Source: Verrucomicrobia bacterium S94 (GTDB lineage Bacteria; Verrucomicrobiota; Kiritimatiellia; Kiritimatiellales; Pontiellaceae). Taken from it: DNA of 64,000 bases. The translations under genes and the position numbers were made by a program. Positions 25,176 to 32,885 of this stretch are shown here, piece by piece (position 1 is the first letter of the stretch; every line of letters starts with the position of its first letter). Location of the stretch: positions 3,224,001-3,288,000 of the forward strand of contig CP036201.1 of NCBI GenBank assembly GCA_004299845.1. The letters run 5' to 3'. The notes beneath the pieces were generated by a model. The model did not search any database, was not told the DNA's origin, and worked only from the letters and a program-made list of their open reading frames with translations.

Positions 25176-26954
25176 ATGGTCGTTTCATTTAAGCTTATTC
25201 GGAAAATCGGTAAAATGCTGCGCGGCGGCGCGGGGAAACGGGAAATTTTTCTCGGGGCGTTTCTGGGCGTGCTGATCGGGTTCAATCCGACGTTCAGCCT
25301 GACGCTGCTGCTGGCGGTTCTGATTACGTTGCTGTTAAACGCCAATGTAGGTTTTGCGCTGCTCGGTGTGGCCGTGGGTAAAATTCTGGGCTTTTCACTT
25401 TCTGTCATCACCTTCCACACCGGCTTTTTCATGATCCACAGCATGGGGCTCGAAGGCCTTTTCACCAAACTGGCCAATACGCCGGTGCTGGCCCTGATGG
25501 ATCTGAATGTCTATTCCATGATCGGCAGTCTTCCCTTTGCACTGATTACCGGGATTGTTTTCGGTAAATTCATGGCGGCCACGGTCACAAAAATCCGTGA
25601 ACAGATGGTGAAAGCCGCCGAACATGAAAAGGTCGGCAAAGCGGTCGGTAATAAATTTTCCCGTTTCCTGATGTGGCTCGCTTTCGGCAAACAGAAGGTT
25701 GCCATGTCGGATGTTCTGGCCAAGGAATCCCCGCTCTTCCGCAAATCCGGTATCATTCTGGTGGCGGTGGTGCTGGTCGTCAGTCTGCTGATGGATCTGC
25801 TGTTCGCCAATATGCTTGTTAAAAAAGCAATCCGGACGGCCATCGTGAAACAGACCGGTGCGCAGGTGGATATTGAAAAGGCGCACTTCAGTCTCGGCAG
25901 CGGTAAAGTCGGCATCGAAAACCTGCAGGTAACCGATCCGGAAAAACCGACGCACAACCTTGTTCAAATCCATCAGATGGTTGCCGATCTCAGCGTCAGC
26001 GATCTGCTGCGCCGCACCTATACCGTTGATCTGCTCGCCGGCTCAATCCTTAAATTCGACGTAGAACGCGAATCACCCGGCAGAGTTTTTGACATTCCGG
26101 GGGATCAGCCGACCGAAGAGGAGGAACCCCGGGAAGAGGAGCAGGTGGACGGCAAAACCCTCGACGACTATCTGGCTCAGGCCGAAAAGTGGAAGGGATA
26201 CGGCGAAAAGGTATATGAATACCTGAAAAAAGCCGGTGAGCTCTATTCCGGCGAAACCGAAAAAAAAGCAGCAAAGGCCGACAAACGTGCCGCAGTGGAC
26301 GAAGCCCGGAAAATCGGCTATCTGAAAGCGGCAGCCGACCTCGTGACCGACCACCCCAAACTGACGATCCGTAAAATCGAGATCGATCAGGTTGAACTCG
26401 GACCCGGCTATCCGCTCCAGAAGCTGGAAGGTACCGAAGTCTCCAGCCATCCGGGACTCAATGCCAAACCGACCATGCTGCGGCTGGTTCCCGAAGACGG
26501 CTCCGAACCCATGGCCGAAGTGACCCTGCATTTCGAAGCCCCGAACCTGATGCATACGCTCATGGCCCATGTGAAAAACATCGATATTGCCGACGTGGTG
26601 AAAACCGGGGATAAACTGAATATTGAAGAAGGGAAAGCCGATCTGTCGCTTAATGGTGAATTCTCAGCCGCAAATCTCGACCTTCCGTTCAGCCTGACGG
26701 TTCACGATCTGAAAACGGACAACGACATCCTCAACAGCCTCGGCAAACTGGAAATCCCCGGCAAGCTCTACGGCTCCCTGCTCCTGCCGCGGGTGAAGGT
26801 TGAATTCGACGAAAACCTGAAAGAGGCCGCTGTCGACGCCGCCAAGGAAAAGGCTAAAGCCGAGGTGAAAAAAGAGGCTGAAAAGCAACTCAACAAAGCC
26901 CTCGAATCCGACGGAGCCAAAGAGTTTAAGGATAAATTAAAAGGCATCTTCTAA
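25176..26954 (+). CDS. DUF2062-like membrane domain fused to an AsmA-like domain (TIGR03546-TIGR03545 type)
   Basis: The 592-residue protein joins two parts. Residues 1-165 are a multi-helix membrane domain ('REIFLGAFLGVLIGFNPTFSLTLLLAVLI') of the TIGR03546/DUF2062 kind. After another helix (about 188-210), residues 215-592 resemble TIGR03545 and AsmA/TamB-like proteins ('AQVDIEKAHFSLGSGKVGIENLQVTDPEKPTHNLVQI'). This half is periplasmic beta structure with a charged coiled segment (310-385) and ends in Lys/Glu-rich helices. In other bacteria I recall these as two neighbouring genes. AsmA-like proteins carry phospholipids to the outer membrane; such a role here is inference. AGGAGG precedes the ATG region. 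Confidence 0.7.
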   Translation: MVVSFKLIRKIGKMLRGGAGKREIFLGAFLGVLIGFNPTFSLTLLLAVLITLLLNANVGFALLGVAVGKILGFSLSVITFHTGFFMIHSMGLEGLFTKLANTPVLALMDLNVYSMIGSLPFALITGIVFGKFMAATVTKIREQMVKAAEHEKVGKAVGNKFSRFLMWLAFGKQKVAMSDVLAKESPLFRKSGIILVAVVLVVSLLMDLLFANMLVKKAIRTAIVKQTGAQVDIEKAHFSLGSGKVGIENLQVTDPEKPTHNLVQIHQMVADLSVSDLLRRTYTVDLLAGSILKFDVERESPGRVFDIPGDQPTEEEEPREEEQVDGKTLDDYLAQAEKWKGYGEKVYEYLKKAGELYSGETEKKAAKADKRAAVDEARKIGYLKAAADLVTDHPKLTIRKIEIDQVELGPGYPLQKLEGTEVSSHPGLNAKPTMLRLVPEDGSEPMAEVTLHFEAPNLMHTLMAHVKNIDIADVVKTGDKLNIEEGKADLSLNGEFSAANLDLPFSLTVHDLKTDNDILNSLGKLEIPGKLYGSLLLPRVKVEFDENLKEAAVDAAKEKAKAEVKKEAEKQLNKALESDGAKEFKDKLKGIF

Positions 26955-27239
26955 TGGCCGACTCCGTCTATCGCCACCAGTCTGTACTGGTTATATTACC
27001 GGACCGGATGGCGAACTGGATTGGTTGATGAATTTTACGAATCCTGAAAAATCGGATTTCGGCTTTGCTAAATTCATCCAATAGATCGATGCGTTGCATC
27101 CAGAGAAAGAAAACCTAACCCGGAAGGACTCTCACTAGATTCTATCCAACGTATGGGGACAGGTCAGGTATTCGAGCTCGTTAAAAATGAAGATTTAAAA
27201 AAAAACAGCATCATCGAAACAACCTATAAAGGACGAAAC

Positions 27240-27500
27240 ATGGACATTAATCCCGAACAACTCATCGTCTTACTTCTCATCGGAGGTTCCGCCGGATGGC
27301 TGGCCGGTCTGATTCTGAAGGGCCGCGGCCTGGGCCTGATCGGCAATATCATTGTCGGCGTAATCGGCGCATTCCTCGGCACCTGGCTGTTCAACGTGAT
27401 CGGCATCCATATTGACGGGAAGTGGCTTGAGCCGCTCGTCGCATCGCTGGTGGGCTCATTAATTCTTCTTTTTACCGCAAGCCTGATTTCAAAAAAGTAA
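27240..27500 (+). CDS. GlsB/YeaQ/YmgE family (transglycosylase-associated) membrane protein
   Basis: The 86-residue protein has three membrane helices rich in Gly: 'LLLIGGSAGWLAGLILKGRGLGLIGNIIVGVIGAFLGTWLF' contains the family pattern G-x-x-A/G-G-x-L and the central G-L-I-G-N. Members are stress-linked small membrane proteins. The ATG at 27240 is selected because AAAGGA lies 6 bases upstream. The 285 bases before it (26955-27239) show no gene. The following gene begins 3 bases after its stop. Confidence 0.85.
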   Translation: MDINPEQLIVLLLIGGSAGWLAGLILKGRGLGLIGNIIVGVIGAFLGTWLFNVIGIHIDGKWLEPLVASLVGSLILLFTASLISKK

Positions 27501-27503
27501 GCC

Positions 27504-27845
27504 GTGACGACGCTGCCTAAAAGTGTTCGGGCCTGGGACTCCTGCGATTTTGATACCATCTTCAAAGCCGAACTTCCAACACTTGAAAACGCGTTGCCGC
27601 TGCAGCAGGGACTGAGCTCGGGCAGTTTCGCGGTTGCGGATTCGGTCGAAGTGATGATCATCAGCCAGTCGTCGGATGAAGAGTTTATTCAGGTGAAGGT
27701 GGGATTATTTTATGAATCATTAACGCCGGGTTGCGCGTGCGCCGGCGACCCCACGATGGAAAGCGAACAAAACGAGCACGTCACCGTGCTCGTTTCGATT
27801 AACCGGAAAACCGCCGAAGCGGTTTTCCAATGTCTGGAAGATTAG
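27504..27845 (+). CDS. Conserved hypothetical protein with CxC motif
   Basis: This 113-residue soluble protein starts with GTG at 27504, three bases after the GlsB-like stop. 'ALPLQQGLSSGSFAVADSVEVMII', 'KVGLFYESLTPGCACAGDPT' and 'VLVSINRKTAEAVFQCLED' match a conserved bacterial family I recall only as hypothetical. The 'GCACAGDP' cluster could bind a metal. Translational coupling to the membrane protein suggests a related role, but none is known. Confidence 0.65.
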   Translation: MTTLPKSVRAWDSCDFDTIFKAELPTLENALPLQQGLSSGSFAVADSVEVMIISQSSDEEFIQVKVGLFYESLTPGCACAGDPTMESEQNEHVTVLVSINRKTAEAVFQCLED

Positions 27846-27846
27846 G

Positions 27847-28242
27847 CTAAAGCCCGCAGGTTTTCAGGGCATCGGCATGATGCGCCACCCGAATGACGGC
27901 AATCGGTTCATTCAACTTCGTCGACACCGAAAATTCCGGTCGGCGCATATTCGTGTGTTTCGAAAAATGGCCGACATTCGGATCGACTCTGATTGCTTTC
28001 TGCAGTTCGCCGTCTGCATTCATGAATTCAATGTCCACGTGCCCCGCTAAACGGACTGTACTGCGCGCCGGGCGCAGGGTTCCGGTCACGGTTATTCCGG
28101 ATGCGGTATTCGATACACGGACGTTGGTAATGCGAACCTCGCTGCTGGATTTCACTTCCAGCGCGGTTTCACCTGTTTTCATGGTGCTGCATCCACACAG
28201 GATCAGCGTTGCTGCGGTAACAGCGGAAAATACCGTTTTCAT
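27847..28242 (-). CDS. Small lipoprotein
   Basis: The 131-residue protein has a lipoprotein signal with cleavage before Cys18 (lipobox LCGC). The mature part is a single beta-rich domain with no recognised family: 'SEVRITNVRVSNTASGITVTGTLRPARSTVRLAGHVDIEF'. It ends two bases from the convergent gene. It lies 57 bases after the Cys-rich secreted gene on the same strand, so the two may form an operon. Function unknown. Confidence 0.65.
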   Translation of the reverse strand: MKTVFSAVTAATLILCGCSTMKTGETALEVKSSSEVRITNVRVSNTASGITVTGTLRPARSTVRLAGHVDIEFMNADGELQKAIRVDPNVGHFSKHTNMRRPEFSVSTKLNEPIAVIRVAHHADALKTCGL

Positions 28243-28298
28243 AATTTCTCTCCTGATTCAATTTCGGTTTCTGATGGCGGGATTCCGGAATCCGGAAA

Positions 28299-28634
28299 TC
28301 AGGTCAGCAGCCGCACGGTTTTGAGTTCCGAGAGCACGTCATGAAGAACCGGCCGGCACGGCATGTGTAGGGCCGTGACAGCGAATACCGTAAAAAGCGG
28401 TTTCGGCGGGCAGGGACGGTATACGGAAACGGAAGAAAAAGTCCGCTCTTTTTCCACATCAAGGTCTTTGGGGCATACCGTTTTTTCACAGGCATGGCCA
28501 CAGCATGAAAGCTCCGGAAGCACAATAGTTTCATCGTTGTGCTCCGTATGCCCGTCTGCATGCGTACAGCAGGGCATTGCCGCGAAAAACAGCCCCACCA
28601 GAACCAGAATGTGTTTAATGCGTTTCATGTTCAA
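28299..28634 (-). CDS. Small exported Cys-rich protein
   Basis: The 111-residue protein has an N-terminal signal peptide (about residues 8-26, 'ILVLVGLFFAAMPCCTHA'). Eight or more cysteines follow in the mature part, including 'LSCCGHACEKTVCP' and 'HMPCRP'. This suggests disulfides or metal binding, but the family is unknown. The start could also be the ATG at 28628. A foldback repeat begins 12 bases upstream and may contribute promoter sequence. Confidence 0.5.
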   Translation of the reverse strand: MNMKRIKHILVLVGLFFAAMPCCTHADGHTEHNDETIVLPELSCCGHACEKTVCPKDLDVEKERTFSSVSVYRPCPPKPLFTVFAVTALHMPCRPVLHDVLSELKTVRLLT

Positions 28635-28645
28635 TGCGTGTAGAT

Positions 28646-28801
28646 TAATACCATTTACTAAAACATTCCGGTCTTAATGACAGCGTTATTCCGCGCAGAG
28701 ACGCTGAGAGCGCGAAGCCGTTTATGTCTGAATTTCTCTGCGGCCTCAGCGCCTTTGCGCGGGATCAGATTTATGCCGGATAGTTTTAACGTTTGGTATA
28801 A
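28646..28801. mobile_element. MITE-like foldback repeat, copy 1
   Basis: This 156-bp intergenic unit begins TAATACCA and ends TGGTATAA. The outer 26 bases of each side form an imperfect inverted repeat (TAAAAC and CCGG are shared). The interior also folds: the CCGCGCAGAGACGCTGAGAG arm at about 28687 mirrors the CTCAGCGCCTTTGCGCGGG arm at about 28745. No coding capacity. Copy 2 is at 37458-37613. Confidence 0.7.
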
Positions 28802-28828
28802 ACCACTGGTTCAAAGTTGAAAAAATAA

Positions 28829-28857
28829 AAACCGCCCTGCAGTGTACAGGACGGTTT
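28829..28857 (-). terminator. Terminator after the rubredoxin gene
   Basis: AAACCGCCCTG pairs with CAGGACGGTTT across a 7-base loop. On the minus strand it is followed by TTTTATTTTT, which places it at the end of the rrf2-flavodiiron-rubredoxin operon. Confidence 0.85.
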
Positions 28858-28878
28858 AGCAAACCGAATTCGGACGGT

Positions 28879-29043
28879 TTAGTCTTCGATGACGGAAAAG
28901 TCGTCTTTACCGACGCCGCATTCCGGGCATTCCCAATCGTCAGGAATATCTTCAAATGCAGTTCCCGGTGCGATTCCGCTGTCCGGGTCACCAACCTCCG
29001 GATCGTAGATCCAACCGCACACATCACAGATATATTTCTTCAT
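28879..29043 (-). CDS. Rubredoxin
   Basis: The 54-residue protein is a classical rubredoxin. It carries the two Cys pairs '[10 protein letters not shown]' (Cys6, Cys9) and '[11 protein letters not shown]' (Cys39, Cys42) that bind one iron, and the conserved '[21 protein letters not shown]' between them. It passes single electrons, most likely to the flavodiiron protein encoded upstream. It is the last gene of the operon and ends in a clear terminator. The ATG at 29043 opens directly into 'MKKYICDVC'. Confidence 0.95.
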   Translation of the reverse strand: MKKYICDVCGWIYDPEVGDPDSGIAPGTAFEDIPDDWECPECGVGKDDFSVIED

Positions 29044-29144
29044 GCTTTATACTCCTTGGTTCAAAATCGGCCTGAATATCCCCATCTTTTCCGTAGGCCG
29101 CAAGGCGATTCTCTCTGGAAATTCAACCCTGCGGCCAATGCTGC

Positions 29145-29255
29145 CTAATCCTCTTTCTTCTCGAAGAGATCTTTAGGAACATGGCAGAGCGGACAGGTTT
29201 CCGGCGGCTCTTCGCCTTCGTGAACGTGCCCGCAGACGGTACATACCCATTTCAT
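29145..29255 (-). CDS. 36-residue rubredoxin-like zinc/iron ribbon protein
   Basis: This tiny frame encodes 'MKWVCTVCGHVHEGEEPPET' followed by 'CPLCHVPKDLF'. Its CxxC...CxxC arrangement matches the C-terminal rubredoxin-like domain of rubrerythrin. It starts 11 bases after the flavodiiron stop, within the same operon, and is followed by the full rubredoxin. It may be a second electron carrier for the flavodiiron protein. The small size makes the coding call less certain, but the two Cys pairs and position support it. Confidence 0.8.
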   Translation of the reverse strand: MKWVCTVCGHVHEGEEPPETCPLCHVPKDLFEKKED

Positions 29256-29266
29256 TCATGAACTCC

Positions 29267-30457
29267 TTAATCTTTATACTGCTCGGCATATTTGCCTAAT
29301 TCGCGCCCCGCTTCACGACAAATTTCAAGGAGTTCGGGGGTTGGAACATACTGCGAACGGATCGGTTCGCGCATGAGTTCGATTTTCATATCCTTCATGC
29401 GGTCTTCCACTTCGGAAGCCCCGCCGCGTTTCGACCAGCCGTAGGAACCGAAAGCAAAGCCTTTTTTGTTGGTCGGGCGCAAGCCGCCGAGATAGCAGAG
29501 CAGACCGGCCATATTGGGCATCAGTGTATTGTTGAGTGTAGAAGAACCGATGGCGACAGCGGCAGCATCGAGCACCTCGGTGGCAATGGTGGTGGAGTGT
29601 GTGGCATCCACACTGTAAAAACGCGCCTCCACTTCATACTCCTGCACTCCTTCCAGAATGGCCTCCGCCATTTTGCGGGTAGCTCCCCACATGGTGGCAA
29701 ACATCACAATCACTTTCGGCTCCGGCTTACAGACGACCCATTTCCGATAAGACTCCAGTACTTCCTTAATATGGCTGCGCCAGATCACGCCGTGACTCGG
29801 GGCTATCATTTCAATCTCCAGCTCGGCGGCTTTATCCAGTGTCTGGGCAATCGGGCGGCCGTAAAGCATTACGATATTGGCATAATAGGCTTTCGCTTCC
29901 TGCAGAATCACATCCAGCGGTTCTTCATCGTCGAAACGGAAGGCCGTCGCAAAATGCTGCCCGAAAGCATCCATGGAAAAGAGCAGTTTTTCTTCGGACA
30001 CATACGTAAACATCGATTCCGGCCAGTGCACCATCGGCGTATTGATGAAGCTCAGTGAACGTTTTCCCAGCGGAATTGTATCGCCGTCATTAACCACCTG
30101 CCATTTCCATTCCGCAGTATCATAATGTTTCTCCAGCGCATCTTTACATTTTGCATTGCAGACCATCACGGCATTCGGACAGGCCTTCATCAGGTCCGGA
30201 AGACTTCCGGAATGATCGGGTTCGGCATGATTGCAGACAATATATTTGATGGTATCGAGACCGACCCGGTCGGCGATGCGTTTAACCTGGTAATCGGCAT
30301 ACTGCCCCTTCACGCCGTCGATCACCGCATTGTATTCATCTTCAATCAGATAAGCGTTATAGGTGGAACCGCTTTCGGTTTTATAGCCGTGGAAATCACG
30401 GACCGTCCAATCGATATAGCCCACCCAGTTGATGCCTTCGCGTAGTTCGGTATTCAT
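29267..30457 (-). CDS. Flavodiiron protein (NO/O2 reductase)
   Basis: The 396-residue protein has a metallo-beta-lactamase-like diiron domain and a C-terminal flavodoxin domain. All diiron ligands are present: His77, Glu79, Asp81 and His82 in 'NHAEPDHSG', His144 in 'MVHWPESM', Asp163 in 'SMDAFGQH' and His222 in 'PSHGVIWR'. The FMN loop 'FATMWGATRKMAEAI' begins near residue 255. Such enzymes reduce oxygen to water or nitric oxide to nitrous oxide in anaerobes, using rubredoxin as donor. Two rubredoxin-type genes follow and an Rrf2 regulator precedes it by 4 bases, so this is a detoxification operon. Confidence 0.95.
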   Translation of the reverse strand: MNTELREGINWVGYIDWTVRDFHGYKTESGSTYNAYLIEDEYNAVIDGVKGQYADYQVKRIADRVGLDTIKYIVCNHAEPDHSGSLPDLMKACPNAVMVCNAKCKDALEKHYDTAEWKWQVVNDGDTIPLGKRSLSFINTPMVHWPESMFTYVSEEKLLFSMDAFGQHFATAFRFDDEEPLDVILQEAKAYYANIVMLYGRPIAQTLDKAAELEIEMIAPSHGVIWRSHIKEVLESYRKWVVCKPEPKVIVMFATMWGATRKMAEAILEGVQEYEVEARFYSVDATHSTTIATEVLDAAAVAIGSSTLNNTLMPNMAGLLCYLGGLRPTNKKGFAFGSYGWSKRGGASEVEDRMKDMKIELMREPIRSQYVPTPELLEICREAGRELGKYAEQYKD

Positions 30458-30461
30458 TCAG

Positions 30462-30884
30462 TCAGTTTCCCCAGTTAGATTCCTGCGCCAGCTGCGCAAC
30501 CGTTGTTTTCTCAAAATAATCATGCACCTGCCGCGCCAGATCCGGCAGAAGCGCTCCGAGCACGCAGTCATTCCGCGGACAGCGCGCCTTGCCGAAAAGG
30601 CACGGTTTACACAGCATCGTGCCCTCCATCAGTTCATAGATCTCCAACAGGGTGATTTCCGCCGGATCCCGGGCCAGTGAAACGCCGCCGGCCGGACCGC
30701 GGCTCGATGCCACATATCCCGCTTTGGTCAGTTTCTGGTGCACTTTGGCCAAATGATGCCGCGACGCTTCGAACACATCGGCTATTTTTGCGGTCGTCGA
30801 TACGTGATCCGGCTCAAGCGCCAGATGAACCAGAGAATGCATCGCCAGCGCCGTTGCATCCGAAATTTTTATAATATCCGCCAT
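30462..30884 (-). CDS. Rrf2 family regulator with Cys cluster
   Basis: The 140-residue protein has the Rrf2 winged helix: 'TALAMHSLVHLAL..DHVSTTAKIADVFEASRHHLAKVHQKLTKAGYVASSRGPAGGVSLARDP' is the family core. Cys92, Cys95, Cys102 and Cys107 could hold an iron-sulfur cluster, as in NsrR and IscR. It is the first gene of the operon and overlaps nothing; its stop lies 4 bases before the flavodiiron ATG. A 7-5-7 palindrome about 60 bases upstream is the likely operator, so the protein should sense NO, oxygen or redox state and regulate itself together with the operon. Confidence 0.93.
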   Translation of the reverse strand: MADIIKISDATALAMHSLVHLALEPDHVSTTAKIADVFEASRHHLAKVHQKLTKAGYVASSRGPAGGVSLARDPAEITLLEIYELMEGTMLCKPCLFGKARCPRNDCVLGALLPDLARQVHDYFEKTTVAQLAQESNWGN

Positions 30885-30941
30885 ACCTTTTCCTGAATAA
30901 GCAATGGCGTACCTCTTTACCGAAACCCCGGCAAATGATCC

Positions 30942-30960
30942 ATTTAGACTTCATCTAAAT
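30942..30960. promoter_or_regulatory. Candidate Rrf2 operator
   Basis: ATTTAGACTTCATCTAAAT is a perfect 7-5-7 inverted repeat about 58 bases ahead of the rrf2 ATG. On the minus strand TTGATA borders it, consistent with a -35 beside the operator. Confidence 0.6.
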
Positions 30961-31073
30961 ATCAACAACTGCCCGCCCCGGAACCGGATTCCTTAAAAAA
31001 ACTGCTCCCCAAGCCTGCGGACAGGCCGTATAAAAACGCGACCGTTAACCTTCCATCTGAATCCGGATTATCA

Positions 31074-32834
31074 ATGAACACACCTCTCAGACCGCTTGAA
31101 TATGCCTACCGCAGCAGCCGTCCGCTGAAAACCATGCTCTACCTGCTGAACCGCCGGTGGTATCACTACCTCGCAATTGCCTGTCTTTTCGGCTTCAAAT
31201 ATCTTCCCGTCTGCCTGCTGCCGGTTTTCATTACCGGAATCATCAACGCCTTCACCGAAGAAAACGGACGCATCGACCGCCTTCCGCTCTGGTTCGGTCT
31301 GATGGCCCTTTCCGTTTTTCAGAATATTTTTTCCCATACCGCCTATATCTACATGCTCAGCCATGCCGTTCGTGAAATGGAAAACCGGCTTCGCAGCGCA
31401 CTGGTTGAACGGCTCCAGCAGCTCTCCATTCCCTTTCACAGCCGCACCGAATCCGGTCGCCTGCAGGCCAAAGTCCTGCGTGATGCAGAACAGATTCAGA
31501 CACTCTGCATGATGCTTGGCGAAGTCGGCATGTCCATCATCGTCGGGTTTCTTTTCGCCATCATCCTGACCGCCCTGCGCGCCCCGCAGCTGCTGCTCTT
31601 CTACCTGCTCATGGTACCGCTCTCCGTCGGCATCACCGCACTCTTCCGTCGACACATCAACCGGCAGAACAACGCATACCGATCTGAACTTGAACAGATG
31701 TCCTCCGAAACTGTGGAAATGCTAAACATGATCCCTATCGCCCGCGCCCACGGACTGGAAGATACCGCCGTCAGCCGCTCCCGTTCCACTTTCAGCGCTG
31801 TCAGCCGTGAAGGACTCAAGCTCGATTTCATCAACGCGTTTTTCGGTTCCTCATCCTGGGCAACCTTCCACCTCTCGCTCATCGTTGCCCTTGCCCTGCT
31901 CAGCTGGCTGTGCATGAAGGGCCGGATATCCGCCGGAGAAATCATTCTGTTTCAAAGCCTGTTTGCCATGCTGGTTGCCGCAGTCAGTCAATTGCTCGGC
32001 ATGATTCCCCAGATTGCCAAGGGCATGGAATCCATCCGCTCCATCGGCGAAGTGCTGGAATGTCCCGACCTCGAACAGGATACCGGACGGGAAACGCTCG
32101 AAACCCTCAAAGGACGTGTCGATTTCGAGCAGGTTCATTTTACCTATGAAAACAGCGATCACCACAGCGTATCCGATTTCACCCTGCCCGTAGCACCCGG
32201 AGAATGCATTGCACTGGTCGGCTCTTCCGGTGCCGGAAAATCCACGCTCATCCAGCTGCTCATCGGTTTTCTCCGGCCCTCTTCCGGACGAATTCTCTTC
32301 GACGGCATCGATATGGCCGAACTCGACATGCGCACCGTCCGCCGCTTCATCTCCGTGGTTCCACAGGAAACCGTCCTCTTTTCCGGATCCATCCGCGAAA
32401 ACATTACCTACGGCCTCAACCACGTCTCCGAGTCTAAACTCGGCGAAGTGCTCGCAGCCGCCAATCTGACGGCATTCATTGAAGAACTGCCCGAAGGCCT
32501 GGAAACCCGGATCGGCGAAGACGGTGCCCGCCTCTCCGGCGGCCAACGCCAGCGTATCGCCATTGCCCGCGCGCTGATCCGCAATCCCAGAATCCTCATT
32601 CTCGACGAAGCCACCTCCGCCCTCGATGTCGTTTCAGAAAAACTGGTGCAGGAAGCCATCGACCGCGCGGTACAGAACCGCACCACCTTTATTGTGGCCC
32701 ACCGCCTCTCCACCATCCGTCAGGCCGACCGCATCGTTGTCATGCAAGACGGCCGCATAGCCGAAACCGGCACCTATCAGGAACTGCACGACCTCCGCGG
32801 CATTTTCTACGAAATGCAGCAGCTCCAGCACTGA
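31074..32834 (+). CDS. ABC exporter half-transporter (permease-ATPase fusion)
   Basis: The 586-residue protein has six membrane helices in residues 1-320 and a nucleotide-binding domain in 330-575. Motifs: Walker A 'GSSGAGKST' (about 384-392), Q-loop 'VVPQETVLFSGSIRENI', signature 'LSGGQRQR' and Walker B 'ILILDEATSALD', then the H-loop 'VAHRLSTI'. This is the MsbA/LmrA-like arrangement, working as a homodimer. The substrate (lipid, peptide or drug) cannot be read from sequence. It is monocistronic, divergent from the rrf2 operon. Confidence 0.93.
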   Translation: MNTPLRPLEYAYRSSRPLKTMLYLLNRRWYHYLAIACLFGFKYLPVCLLPVFITGIINAFTEENGRIDRLPLWFGLMALSVFQNIFSHTAYIYMLSHAVREMENRLRSALVERLQQLSIPFHSRTESGRLQAKVLRDAEQIQTLCMMLGEVGMSIIVGFLFAIILTALRAPQLLLFYLLMVPLSVGITALFRRHINRQNNAYRSELEQMSSETVEMLNMIPIARAHGLEDTAVSRSRSTFSAVSREGLKLDFINAFFGSSSWATFHLSLIVALALLSWLCMKGRISAGEIILFQSLFAMLVAAVSQLLGMIPQIAKGMESIRSIGEVLECPDLEQDTGRETLETLKGRVDFEQVHFTYENSDHHSVSDFTLPVAPGECIALVGSSGAGKSTLIQLLIGFLRPSSGRILFDGIDMAELDMRTVRRFISVVPQETVLFSGSIRENITYGLNHVSESKLGEVLAAANLTAFIEELPEGLETRIGEDGARLSGGQRQRIAIARALIRNPRILILDEATSALDVVSEKLVQEAIDRAVQNRTTFIVAHRLSTIRQADRIVVMQDGRIAETGTYQELHDLRGIFYEMQQLQH

Positions 32835-32837
32835 ACC

Positions 32838-32863
32838 CAAAAAGCCCGGCAATAAACCGGGCT
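32838..32863 (-). terminator. Terminator of the aminotransferase gene
   Basis: AGCCCGG and CCGGGCT (32843-32863) form a hairpin followed on the minus strand by TTTTTGGG. It may also slow the convergent ABC transporter transcript. Confidence 0.75.
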
Positions 32864-32885
32864 CTCCAGAGATTGGAACTGTGAT

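Noticed and set aside
27153-27239. Upstream extension of the GlsB-like gene ('GTGQVFELVKNED')
   Set aside because: A clear ribosome site and the family start favour the ATG at 27240.
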